Assembly: GCA_050486545.1 (NCBI GenBank)
Contig: JBJHDM010000007.1
Coordinates: forward strand, 1 to 64,000
Source of the DNA: DAOMNN01 sp050486545
Lineage (GTDB): Bacteria > Pseudomonadota > Gammaproteobacteria > Burkholderiales > Rhodocyclaceae
Reading direction: 5' to 3'
DNA: 64,000 nucleotides
Under the pieces are notes generated by a model that did not search any database, was not told the origin of the DNA, and was given only the letters and a program-made list of their open reading frames with translations. The stretch's first letter is position 1, and each line of letters begins with the position of its first letter. The position numbers were made by a program, and so were the translations under genes. Positions 1-7,956 of the stretch are shown here, one piece after another.

Positions 1-2
1 AG

Positions 3-221
3 ACGGTCTTCGAGGTCATCGAGTCGATCGCCCGTGCGGGGGTGACCCTGCTGCTCGTCGAGCAGAACGCGCACCTCGCGCTGGAACTGGCCGACCGCGC
101 GTGGGTGATGGAGTCGGGCCGAATCACTATCCGCGGCAGCGGAGCGGAGCTTGCCGGGGATCCGCGCGTGCGTGCGGCCTATCTCGGCGAAATTCAGACG
201 ACGGCGCCGAAAGGCCTATAA
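3..221 (+). CDS. livF: Branched-chain amino acid ABC transporter ATPase, C-terminal part (LivF-like)
   Basis: This partial gene enters from the left edge; only the last 72 codons are visible. The reading contains the D-loop/switch region of an ABC ATPase (LLLVEQNAHLALELADRAWV) and ends with the LivF-like tail in which a short helix is followed by AYLGE. Proteins of this type energise uptake of branched-chain amino acids or, in aromatic degraders, related organic acids. The Walker motifs lie outside the window, so the substrate cannot be judged. The family call rests on the conserved switch histidine stretch and the tail. Confidence 0.8.
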   Translation, partial: TVFEVIESIARAGVTLLLVEQNAHLALELADRAWVMESGRITIRGSGAELAGDPRVRAAYLGEIQTTAPKGL

Positions 222-248
222 TCCGTGCAAATGCGGAGAAAAACGAAC

Positions 249-641
249 ATGAAGCATCTCAAACCGAAGGAAGCCTGGGCATTCCTGCAGAGCCATCCCG
301 ATGCGCTGCTGGTCGACGTGCGCAGCGAGATCGAATTCCTGTTCGTCGGCCATCCGGTCGGCGCGCTGCACGTGTCCTGGAACGACGGACCGGACTGGGA
401 GATCAACCCGCACTTCGTCGGCGAGGTGAAGAAGTTCGCCGGCCATACCAGCGAACGGCCGGTGGTGCTGATCTGCCGCAGCGGCAATCGTTCGGCGGTA
501 GCGGGCGAAGCCCTGCTCGAGGCCGGGTTCAAGAACGTCTACAACATCGAGCACGGCTTCGAGGGCGACCTGGACGAAAAACACCACCGCAACTCGACCA
601 ACGGCTGGCGTGCCGACGGCCTGCCGTGGGAGCAGTGCTGA
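249..641 (+). CDS. Single-domain rhodanese-like sulfurtransferase
   Basis: A 130-aa cytosolic protein made of one rhodanese domain. The active-site loop CRSGNRS is visible with the nucleophilic cysteine near residue 76, preceded by the LVDVRSEIEF signature strand near residue 21. Such proteins carry sulfane sulfur as a persulfide; the physiological donor and acceptor are unknown here. I chose the ATG at 249 because GGAG lies about 10 bases upstream; an in-frame ATG at 225 would add eight residues. It is 27 bases downstream of livF and could be cotranscribed with it. No signal peptide is evident. Confidence 0.85.
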   Translation: MKHLKPKEAWAFLQSHPDALLVDVRSEIEFLFVGHPVGALHVSWNDGPDWEINPHFVGEVKKFAGHTSERPVVLICRSGNRSAVAGEALLEAGFKNVYNIEHGFEGDLDEKHHRNSTNGWRADGLPWEQC

Positions 642-650
642 AGTAGCTGG

Positions 651-1847
651 CTAACGCCGCCCGGCCGGGCGGAACTGAAGCAGCCAGACCAGGAAGGCCA
701 GCAACCCCAGGCTCAGGAACAGGGTCATCCCCGTCGCCAGCGACAGCGGAGTGGTCCAGATGATCGGCGCGATGATCCCGGCCGACAGCGAGTTCGTCCC
801 CACCTGCAGGAAGCTCTGGCAGCTCGAGACCAGCCCGCGCCGGTCCGGGAACAGGCTCAGCGCGAGCAAGGTGATGCTCGGCATGGCCATGCTCAGCCCG
901 AAGGTATAGATCGGAATCGGCAGGATCGAGCCGAACAGGTTCGGCGCGAACAGCGCCGCATGCACGACGTTGATCGTCGCCGCCGCGAGCATGACCGCGA
1001 AGCCGGTCGCGATCGTGCGTTGCGGGCTCCAGCGCCCGGCGACCTTGCCCGAGACCATCGCGCCGAAGATCAGCCCGCATACCGACGGCACGAACATCCA
1101 CGCGAACTCGCCCGGCCCCAGCCCCAGGTGCTGCATCAGGAACACCGGCGCCGAGACGATGTAGAGGAAGAAGCCGTTGAAGTTCAGCGCCACCGCGCCG
1201 GCGAGCAGCAGGAAGGCGCCGCTCGACAGCACGCGTGCGTAGGCGCGGCCAAGGCTCACCGGATGGAGCGACTGGCGCGACGCCACCGGCAGCGTCTCGG
1301 GCAGGAAACGCCAGGTCAGCCAGGCGAGCGTGAGCGCGAACAGCGCGAGGAACACGAAGACCGCACGCCAGCCTGCGAGCCACAGCAGCAGCGCCCCGAC
1401 CATCGGTGCGACCGCGGGGGCGACCGCGAAGATCATCATCACGCGCGAGAGCAGGCGCTGGGCCTGCGCACCCTCGAACAGGTCGCGGATCACCGCGCGG
1501 CCGACCACCATGCCGGCGCCGCCCGACAGGCCCTGCATCGCACGCCCGGCCCACAGCCACTCGATCGACGGTGCCAGCGCGCACACGATCGACGACACCG
1601 CGAACAGTGACAGTGCGCCGATGAGCACGGCGCGACGGCCGAAGCGGTCGGACAAGGCGCCGTGCCAAAGGACCATCACCGCGAAGGTGGCCATGTAGGC
1701 GGTCAGCGTCTGCTGCACCTCGAGCTGCGTGGCCGACAGCGAGCGTGCGATCTCGGGGAAGGCCGGCAGATAGGTGTCGATCGAAAACGGGCCGAGCGCG
1801 GCCAGCGCCGCAAGCAGCACCGCGAACCAGCGGGAAGTGACGGGCAT
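651..1847 (-). CDS. MFS multidrug exporter, Bcr/CflA family
   Basis: About 398 aa, with twelve predicted hydrophobic segments spread over the whole length. The N-terminal region carries the Bcr/CflA pattern FSIDTYLPAFPEIA, and the loop after helix 2 reads GALSDRFGRR, the MFS motif-A signature. The family exports drugs such as bicyclomycin, sulfonamides or chloramphenicol by proton antiport; the substrate here is unknown. A GTG at 1877 in the same frame would add ten residues. The gene converges on the rhodanese and lies just downstream of the 3' part of comM. Confidence 0.85.
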   Translation of the reverse strand: MPVTSRWFAVLLAALAALGPFSIDTYLPAFPEIARSLSATQLEVQQTLTAYMATFAVMVLWHGALSDRFGRRAVLIGALSLFAVSSIVCALAPSIEWLWAGRAMQGLSGGAGMVVGRAVIRDLFEGAQAQRLLSRVMMIFAVAPAVAPMVGALLLWLAGWRAVFVFLALFALTLAWLTWRFLPETLPVASRQSLHPVSLGRAYARVLSSGAFLLLAGAVALNFNGFFLYIVSAPVFLMQHLGLGPGEFAWMFVPSVCGLIFGAMVSGKVAGRWSPQRTIATGFAVMLAAATINVVHAALFAPNLFGSILPIPIYTFGLSMAMPSITLLALSLFPDRRGLVSSCQSFLQVGTNSLSAGIIAPIIWTTPLSLATGMTLFLSLGLLAFLVWLLQFRPAGRR

Positions 1848-1960
1848 GTTCTTGTTGGACGGTTGGGCGCACGCCACCCTGGCAGCGCACCGCTGCGCCC
1901 GAGCATACCATCAAGACCGGGGCGCAGCGCGGTCGCGGGGATCCGCGGATCGTCCGGGGT

Positions 1961-2616
1961 TCAGGCGTCTAGACTGCGCCGGTACTGGATCGCCTCGGCC
2001 ACGTGGGCGACCCCGACGCCGGCAGCGCCGTCGAGGTCCGCGATGGTGCGCGCGACCTTCAGGATGCGGTGGTAGGCCCGCCCGGACAGGCGTAGCCGCT
2101 CGATCGCCTGCGCGAGCAGCTCGCGGCCCGGCGCATCGGGGGCGCACAGGCGGTCGACGCGCCCAGGCGTGAGCCGGCTGTTCGGCCCGTCCTGGCGGGC
2201 ATGCTGCACGGCCCAGGCCTGTGCCACCCGCTCGCGCACGACCCGGCTCGGTTCACCCGTGGAGGCGCCCTGCAGTTCGGCGAGTTCGAGCGACGGCACC
2301 TCGATGACGATGTCCATGCGGTCGAGCAGGGGGCCCGACAGCTTGCGGCGATAGCGGCGCACCTGCTCTGCCGAGCAGGTACATCGCCCCGAACGGCTGC
2401 CGTGGTGGCCGCAGGGACACGGATTCATCGCGGCGACGAGCTGGAAGCGGGCCGGAAACTCGGCACGCATGCGCGTGCGCGAGACCGTGATCGATCCGGT
2501 CTCCAGCGGTTCGCGAAGCGCCTCGAGCACGCGCCGATCGAATTCGGGCAACTCGTCGAGGAACAGCACGCCGTGATGCGCCAGGCTGATCTCGCCCGGG
2601 CGCGGATTCGCACCGC
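1961..2616 (-). pseudogene. comM: comM (yifB) 3' part, separated from its 5' part by the transposon
   Basis: This is the C-terminal 217-codon part of a Mg-chelatase-like AAA+ protein. It begins with ANPRPGEISLAHHG and contains the Walker B strand LFLDELPEF, the zinc-type cluster NPCPCGHH with CTC downstream, and the C-terminal helical domain ending RRSLDA. The 5' part is at 28296-29138. If 2617-28300 is removed, leaving a single ACCGC, the two halves join in frame as GGG-ANPRPGE, giving about 497 residues, normal for ComM. ComM is a hexameric helicase that helps branch migration in natural transformation. The insertion parts Walker A (5' half) from Walker B (this half), so neither piece should be functional. 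Confidence 0.93.
2612..2616. repeat. Target-site duplication, left copy (ACCGC)
   Basis: The five bases ACCGC immediately precede the left terminal TGTCAG, and the same five bases follow the right terminal CTGACA at 28296-28300. A 5-bp duplication is what Tn7-family transposases make. From memory, the comM-borne AbaR/Tn6022-type islands of Acinetobacter are flanked by the same pentamer, suggesting a shared attachment site in a conserved comM codon stretch. Confidence 0.95.
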
Positions 2617-2750
2617 TGTCAGTTTTCGAAATTCATGCGACAATGCAGACGATAGATCAATGACTTAGGGCCTTGTTTTTCGAAATTGTTGCGATATAAA
2701 TGATGTAAATAGCTGCGACACACCCTCGAAATTCTAGAAATAGGTGCGAC
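2617..2750. promoter_or_regulatory. Left transposon end with four TnsB-type binding motifs
   Basis: Four direct copies of a 14-base motif with consensus GAAATnnnTGCGAC lie at 2628-2641, 2682-2695, 2706-2719 (TAAAT variant) and 2737-2750. The first abuts the terminal TGTCAG. The array ends six bases before the tnsA start codon, so the transposase probably represses its own operon by binding here, as in Tn7 (inference). No strong -35/-10 pair is obvious between the motifs. Confidence 0.85.
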
Positions 2751-2756
2751 TCCCTT

Positions 2757-3428
2757 ATGCTGACTCAAGTTCGACGCATTGGCCCTACTCGACGGAGCGT
2801 GTCTGGGGTGTATGCCTTTCGCGGGGAAGCATCTATACCGTTCGAGTCATCGCTTGAGCGCGACTTCCTGGTCAGGAAGGAGTTTTCGCTGGATGTCGCC
2901 GACGTCATCGCCCAGCCTTGCCAGATTCCGTTCTTCGACCCTAAGACACGGCGAAGCTACCTCTACACGCCGGACTACCTCGTCTACTACCGGCTCGGCA
3001 ACCGACACTACGAGGACTACCCCAAGCCGTTACTCGTCGAAGTGAAGCCGGCTACCGAATGGCGAAAGCACTGGCGCCGGTGGCTACCGAAGTGGAAGGC
3101 AGCATGGCGGTATGCGAAGGAACAAGGCTGTACCTTCCACATCCACGACGAAACGCGCATCCGCGACCAAGCGTTCCAGAACATCGTTTTCCTGGAACGC
3201 TACAAGCGCATGCAGTTTGCTCCGGAGGACAGCGCAGCGGTGCTGGAGACGGTGCAGCAGATGGGCTGCGCCACGATGGACTACCTCCTCGCGCGCCATT
3301 TCATGGGGATCTATCGAGCCCAAGGCATTGCGCATATCTGGCACCTTCTGGCCATGCGGCAGCTGGAGTGCGATATCAGCCAACCGTTCGGTGAGTTCAC
3401 CGAGTTCTGGATGCCGAGCGATGAGTAA
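2757..3428 (+). CDS. tnsA: TnsA-like transposon endonuclease
   Basis: A 223-aa protein. The N-terminal restriction-enzyme-like fold carries a candidate catalytic set E34 (in SSLERDF), D73 (in YTPDYLVYY), and E95/K97 in LLVEVKP, matching the E-D-QxK/ExK pattern of TnsA. A C-terminal helical domain follows. TnsA cleaves the 5' ends of the transposon so that, together with TnsB, it leaves by cut-and-paste rather than cointegrate formation. The first ATG after the end repeats was chosen. The stop overlaps the next gene by eight bases, implying coupled translation. In the comM-type islands of Acinetobacter the equivalent gene is called tniC. Confidence 0.9.
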   Translation: MLTQVRRIGPTRRSVSGVYAFRGEASIPFESSLERDFLVRKEFSLDVADVIAQPCQIPFFDPKTRRSYLYTPDYLVYYRLGNRHYEDYPKPLLVEVKPATEWRKHWRRWLPKWKAAWRYAKEQGCTFHIHDETRIRDQAFQNIVFLERYKRMQFAPEDSAAVLETVQQMGCATMDYLLARHFMGIYRAQGIAHIWHLLAMRQLECDISQPFGEFTEFWMPSDE

Positions 3429-4065
3429 GCGCAGGGCCTTCAGTAGTGATCGGGACAGGGCTTTGCCAGACCCGCCTCAGATCGATGATGGTGTTCGACA
3501 ACTCGTGAGCACACTCAATGCAAGTCGCTGTGTAACGACCATCGGCTCCTGCGCAGGCCATGCCTGGGGTGTTCGTGCGCCCTATGTGTACTTCACGTGC
3601 CCCGTTCCGGTCGCAGCCGCAATCGAGAGAACACTCCGCGACGCCTGGGCTTCGGGAACTGGCCTTCACGCCCACTGGACGCTCAAGGGTGTATTCAACG
3701 AAGCGGATGCGCTGTGCTTCACTCTCCATGCTCCTCGTCTCAATGAGCTTGCAACAGATCCGTTTCGCGGCTGGCTCATCTTCGGAGTGGCACGCAGGCG
3801 CGTTGATGAGGATCTACGCTTTCTATCGACTTTGCTGAACGAAGTCCTGGCTCAGTTCCGGGCTCGCGACTTCCCACAAATACCAGCATCCGCCGACAAA
3901 AACGCCCAGCGCGACGAATCAGAGCAAAAGCGCTCGCCTGACTTTTCTACCCGAGGGATCCGGCTTGCCGCACGTGGGACAGCGCACGGCAATAGCCATC
4001 GAACAGTTCCTTCACAGGTTGTGCGAGCGTCAAGAGTGTCAGGGTTTGACAGGACATACCTATGA
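3421..4065 (+). CDS. Unknown protein encoded between tnsA and tnsB
   Basis: A 214-aa protein of unrecognised function, placed between tnsA (8-base overlap) and tnsB (ATGA overlap), so it is made as part of the transposition operon. The N-terminal half contains LVSTLNASRCVTTIGSCAGH followed by a strand-rich stretch with YVYFTCPV. The cysteine-centred T-x-GSCAGH motif recalls the SSCSGR motif of TYW3-type proteins, but that likeness is short and I do not infer a function. The C-terminal about 50 residues are charged and low in hydrophobics. Its position argues for an accessory role in transposition. A real gene is likely because both junctions are overlapping and the upstream and downstream frames are intact. 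Confidence 0.75.
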   Translation: MSKRRAFSSDRDRALPDPPQIDDGVRQLVSTLNASRCVTTIGSCAGHAWGVRAPYVYFTCPVPVAAAIERTLRDAWASGTGLHAHWTLKGVFNEADALCFTLHAPRLNELATDPFRGWLIFGVARRRVDEDLRFLSTLLNEVLAQFRARDFPQIPASADKNAQRDESEQKRSPDFSTRGIRLAARGTAHGNSHRTVPSQVVRASRVSGFDRTYL

Positions 4066-5984
4066 GCGACGATGATGCGATCAACATCCCCGTTGGGATT
4101 TTCGAGCCCAACCGGGAACGAGTCACGCTCGAAACTGGCTCGCTTGTGCAGCGAGGCGATGCGGTGTATCGAATCGCCCAAGTCTTGGACTTCCAATCAA
4201 TTCTCGGCATCGACGTGGAGACGGGACGAAGCACAGTGCTTGCCGTTGCGCAGCTGCGCCCGGTGGCCACAGACAAGGAGCGCGCTGCAGCGCCGGACCT
4301 GACTGAGATCGCCGACATTGACTGGCGCGAGGCGGAACGCAGGTTCGCAGCAATCCAGCCACTGCTCGGTCGACACCAGGTCGGACGCATCGACGTCGCC
4401 GGCAGATCGAAGGAGATCGGGGTCGATACCGCGACGCTCTATCGCTGGTTGCAGCGGTACCGGGCGACAGAGTCGGTTGTGGCGTTGATTCCAAAGAAGC
4501 GCGGCTGGAGAACTGGCCGTAGGCGCATTCCTGCGTTTGCCGAGGGCGTCATTGAAGAGGTGATCCGGGACTTCTACCTCACCGGACAGCGGTCCAGTGC
4601 CCAAAAGGCGGTCATCGAAGTGCTGCGTCGATGCCAACAGCGCGGCATCGATGCACCCAGCCCGAGCACCATCCGGGCGCGGCTCAGAGCTATCCCCGAG
4701 CGGGAACGCTTGCGCGGGCGCGGTTACAAGGAGAAAGCCAAGAACAAGTTCCTGCCAGCTGCCGGCAACTTTCCCAACGCAGACTACCCACTCGCCGTCG
4801 TCCAGATCGACCATACCCCTGCCGACATCATCTTGGTCGACGACATTCATCGCAAACCCATCGGACGACCATGGATCACGTTGGCGATCGACGTGTACAG
4901 CCGCATGGTGGTCGGCTACTACCTGTCCTTCGACCCACCGTCGGAAACGTCTGTTGCAATGTGCGTTGCGCAGGCGATCCTACCGAAGGAGGAATGGCTG
5001 CTGCTTCACAAGGTGGAGGCGCAGTGGCCCGTGTGGGGCATGCCCAGGATGATCCACGTCGACAATGGTTCCGATTTTCGGTCCGACAATTTCAAGCAGT
5101 CGTGCCTTGCCTATGGGATCAACCTGGAGTTCCGACCGGTCAAGCAACCGCGCTACGGTGGCCATATCGAGCGCGCACTTGGTTCGCTACTCAAGGAGAT
5201 CCACGACCTGCCAGGTACCACGTTCTCGTCGATCAAAGACAAGGAGGGCTACGACCCCGAGAAGCACGCGACGATGACGAAAACCGAGTTTGAAGAATGG
5301 TTGGTAACCTTGATCTGCAAGATCTATCACGAGCGCCGCCACTCCACCATCGGGATGTCGCCGTTGAGAAAGTGGGAAATCGGCATCTTCGGTAACGGAG
5401 AGGATCAGGGTGTCGGGTTGCCACCACGCCCTGCCGATCGTCTCACAGTTCTATTGGACTTCCTTCCTTCGTTCCGGCGAACGATCCAGACCTTTGGGGT
5501 CACGATCGAGGGCATGACGTACTACGCCGAAGCACTGCGTCCATGGATCAATGCCGAGGACAAGGAAGCACCCGGCAAGAAGCGGGAATTCGTTTTTCGG
5601 CGCGACCCCAGGGACATCAGCGCGGTGTGGTTCAGAGATCCGTCCTTGAACCAGTATTTCAAGATCCCATTTGCAAATCAGTCGCTTCCTGCAATGAGCG
5701 TGTGGGAGTACGACCAGGCGAAAGAGAAGCTGCGCCGCGAAGGTGCCAAGGCGTTGAACGACGTGCAGATTCTGCACGCAGTCACCGAGCTTCGGGGCAA
5801 GGTCGAGGAAGCAACGGAGCGCACAAAGAAAGCCCGTCGTCAGGCACAGCGGCGCAGAGAGCACGAGAAAAACATCTCCCCTGCAGCACCAATCCTGCCA
5901 GTGCGTAGCACGCCCCCAATGCCGCCCATCGCGTCTCTGGGCCTGCTCGATGTCGATACTGAGGATTTCGGAGATATTGCGTGA
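4062..5984 (+). CDS. tnsB: TnsB-like DDE transposase
   Basis: A 640-aa member of the retroviral-integrase superfamily. A Mu/TnsB-type N-terminal DNA-binding region with helix-turn-helix signals (about residues 85-215) precedes the catalytic core, in which D250 (VVQIDHTP), D334 (IHVDNGSDF) and E370 (YGGHIERALG) form the DDE triad. A beta-barrel and a charged C-terminal tail follow; the tail probably contacts TnsC. TnsB binds the end repeats and joins the 3' ends to target DNA. It starts at the ATGA overlap with the preceding gene, and the tnsC GTG overlaps its stop. The homologue in the Tn5053/Tn6022 nomenclature is TniA. Confidence 0.95.
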   Translation: MSDDDAINIPVGIFEPNRERVTLETGSLVQRGDAVYRIAQVLDFQSILGIDVETGRSTVLAVAQLRPVATDKERAAAPDLTEIADIDWREAERRFAAIQPLLGRHQVGRIDVAGRSKEIGVDTATLYRWLQRYRATESVVALIPKKRGWRTGRRRIPAFAEGVIEEVIRDFYLTGQRSSAQKAVIEVLRRCQQRGIDAPSPSTIRARLRAIPERERLRGRGYKEKAKNKFLPAAGNFPNADYPLAVVQIDHTPADIILVDDIHRKPIGRPWITLAIDVYSRMVVGYYLSFDPPSETSVAMCVAQAILPKEEWLLLHKVEAQWPVWGMPRMIHVDNGSDFRSDNFKQSCLAYGINLEFRPVKQPRYGGHIERALGSLLKEIHDLPGTTFSSIKDKEGYDPEKHATMTKTEFEEWLVTLICKIYHERRHSTIGMSPLRKWEIGIFGNGEDQGVGLPPRPADRLTVLLDFLPSFRRTIQTFGVTIEGMTYYAEALRPWINAEDKEAPGKKREFVFRRDPRDISAVWFRDPSLNQYFKIPFANQSLPAMSVWEYDQAKEKLRREGAKALNDVQILHAVTELRGKVEEATERTKKARRQAQRRREHEKNISPAAPILPVRSTPPMPPIASLGLLDVDTEDFGDIA

Positions 5985-6871
5985 GCAGCGACAGCCATAT
6001 CCATCCAGATTTTCGGCATATCCTTGGCTTGTCCCAGCGGGATCGTATCGCGTTCATGGATCAACCGCGCTGGATTGGATATCCGGCCGCCAATATGATT
6101 TTTGATACGATGCGGGGCTTCATGGACAAGCCGGCTCGGCCGCGCATGCCGAACCTGCTGATCGTCGGCGAACCCAATAACGGCAAGACGACGATCGTGC
6201 GACGATTTGCCGAGCTGCACGGTCAAGGCTTCGTCAATGACGACGCTGAACCCGTGAAGCCCGTCATCCTAACGGAAGCGCCGCCGAGTGCTGATGAGAA
6301 GGGGCTGTACATTGCGTTGCTGGAGCGCTTCTGGGCGCCGTATCGGGCAACTGATCCGCTGCCAAAGCTCCGCTATCAGGTTATACATCAACTTCGCGCC
6401 TGCCACACTCGCCTGTTGATCATCGATGAGTTCCACTCGCTGCTGACTGGATCCGCGATCAAGCAGCGAGAAATCATGAACGCGATCAAATTCCTCTGCA
6501 ATGAGTTGATGATCCCGATCGTCGGTGTCGGTACCCGGGAAGCGGTACGTGTGTTGCACACAGACCCCCAGCACGCAAGCCGCTTCGACGTGGCTTCGGT
6601 CCCGCTCTGGGAGTTGAACAAGGACTTTCAGCGCCTCCTATTGTGGTTTGAGAAAGTGCTGCCGCTCAAGGAAGAATCTGGTTTGCATCAACCGGAGTTG
6701 GCCGCGGCACTGCATGCGATCTGCTCGGGCAATCTAGGGGACTTGCATCGACTGCTTGTCGAGTGTGCAACTGAGGCGATCAATTCTGGCAAGGAACGCA
6801 TCGACAAGGAGATCGTCGAGAGCAAGACGTGGCTGCGGCCGACCAAGGGCATTAGGGAGATCGTCGGTTAA
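5981..6871 (+). CDS. tnsC: TnsC-like AAA+ target-complex ATPase
   Basis: A 296-aa AAA+ ATPase. Walker A is GEPNNGKT at residues 63-70 and Walker B is LLIIDE at 145-150, with a sensor-type VGVGTREA stretch afterwards. TnsC forms ATP-dependent filaments on target DNA, receives the signal from TniQ/TnsD or TnsE, and activates TnsAB. The start is a GTG whose last bases overlap the tnsB stop, and its own stop overlaps the tniQ ATG as TAATG, so stoichiometric coupled translation is expected. The short length resembles TniB/TnsC of the Tn5053 and comM-island groups rather than the 555-aa TnsC of Tn7. Confidence 0.93.
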   Translation: MSSDSHIHPDFRHILGLSQRDRIAFMDQPRWIGYPAANMIFDTMRGFMDKPARPRMPNLLIVGEPNNGKTTIVRRFAELHGQGFVNDDAEPVKPVILTEAPPSADEKGLYIALLERFWAPYRATDPLPKLRYQVIHQLRACHTRLLIIDEFHSLLTGSAIKQREIMNAIKFLCNELMIPIVGVGTREAVRVLHTDPQHASRFDVASVPLWELNKDFQRLLLWFEKVLPLKEESGLHQPELAAALHAICSGNLGDLHRLLVECATEAINSGKERIDKEIVESKTWLRPTKGIREIVG

Positions 6872-7956
6872 TGTCAGCGTGGTCCATCCGTGTCCCGCTC
6901 TTGCCGGACGAGTCGATTTCATCATGGCTGACACGTTCGGCGATCGCGCAAGGCTGTGATCCCCTCGTCCTCACAGGGGCTCTGTGGCCCAAGTGGCGTA
7001 TCTGGACGACTGATCCGGACCGCGGTATCGAGCCCAATCGCCTGCGCGTACTGGCTCGGGCTTCAGGGATTTCTGCAGACGAGTTCTCGTGCGTGTCGCT
7101 GCGCCCTGTCATTGAAGCTGTGGCGGGTCGACAACTCGTTGACAGGAGTGCATGGCCCTGGCTGCTTGCACTTGGATCGCGAAACCTTAAACGGCTGGGC
7201 GGTATTCAGTATTGCCAAGCGTGTCTTGCGGAAGATCGTACGCCGTACTTTCGAGCGCAATGGAGATTGACGTGGCATGTCTGTTGTTCGAAGCACGGGT
7301 TGTGGCTATCCGATCGCTGCCCGTTCTGCGGTGCCCCCGTGGAGCCGCACCGCCTGGAGGCGCACGACGGCAGTCTTGCAACTTGCGCGACGTGCAAGGC
7401 GACACTGGGTCGCAGTTGCGCCGATATGGCGCAGCCAGTCGCAGCAGCACTTCAACAGGCAGCCGATTCGGCCGTGAAAGTGAAGCACGCTTCCTACGGC
7501 GACCGACTGCTACCTGCGTCAGATTGGTTTAAGCTAATCCGCCATTTTGTCGTTCTCATTCGCAGGGCAAGCGCTCACCCGAGTAGTGGCCTGGGCAGAG
7601 CAATGCGCTTGCTCTCGGTTGACCTTAATGCGGTTGGGGCCGTCTCGCCGGGTCTGCCCGTAGAGTTGCTATCAGTAGCCGAGCGCGCGCTTCTGATGCA
7701 GGGCGCCTGGCAAGTGCTAAACGCTGGCGAGCATCAACTTATGCAAGTTGCGCGCGACACAGGCCTCTCTAGCACTGCGATAAGTGGCTGTGATAGCGCT
7801 GTGCCGAGCACGCAACGGCCTTTACCTAGCCTCGCCCAGAGTGGTGGACGACAAGCGAAGGCTACGCGGATGGCCATCACAAAACCCCGATCCAAGCGGT
7901 CAGTACAGATTGCATGGGCACACCTCCAACGAAGATTTCGCTCTACGCTGCGATGA
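6871..7956 (+). CDS. tniQ: TniQ/TnsD-family target-site selector
   Basis: A 361-aa TniQ protein. It opens with the family signature PLLPDESISSWLTRSA, followed around residues 110-185 by zinc-ribbon cysteines (YCQACLAED, CCSKH, CPFCG, CATCK). The C-terminal third is helical and basic. TniQ/TnsD proteins bind an attachment sequence and recruit TnsC; given the position of the element, this one or its neighbour should recognise comM. It overlaps tnsC (TAATG) and the next gene (ATGA). Confidence 0.92.
   Translation: MSAWSIRVPLLPDESISSWLTRSAIAQGCDPLVLTGALWPKWRIWTTDPDRGIEPNRLRVLARASGISADEFSCVSLRPVIEAVAGRQLVDRSAWPWLLALGSRNLKRLGGIQYCQACLAEDRTPYFRAQWRLTWHVCCSKHGLWLSDRCPFCGAPVEPHRLEAHDGSLATCATCKATLGRSCADMAQPVAAALQQAADSAVKVKHASYGDRLLPASDWFKLIRHFVVLIRRASAHPSSGLGRAMRLLSVDLNAVGAVSPGLPVELLSVAERALLMQGAWQVLNAGEHQLMQVARDTGLSSTAISGCDSAVPSTQRPLPSLAQSGGRQAKATRMAITKPRSKRSVQIAWAHLQRRFRSTLR

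Noticed and set aside
529..1914. A 461-codon minus frame over the exporter gene
   Set aside because: It is a frame shadow of the Bcr/CflA exporter: arginine- and glycine-rich with no membrane segments.
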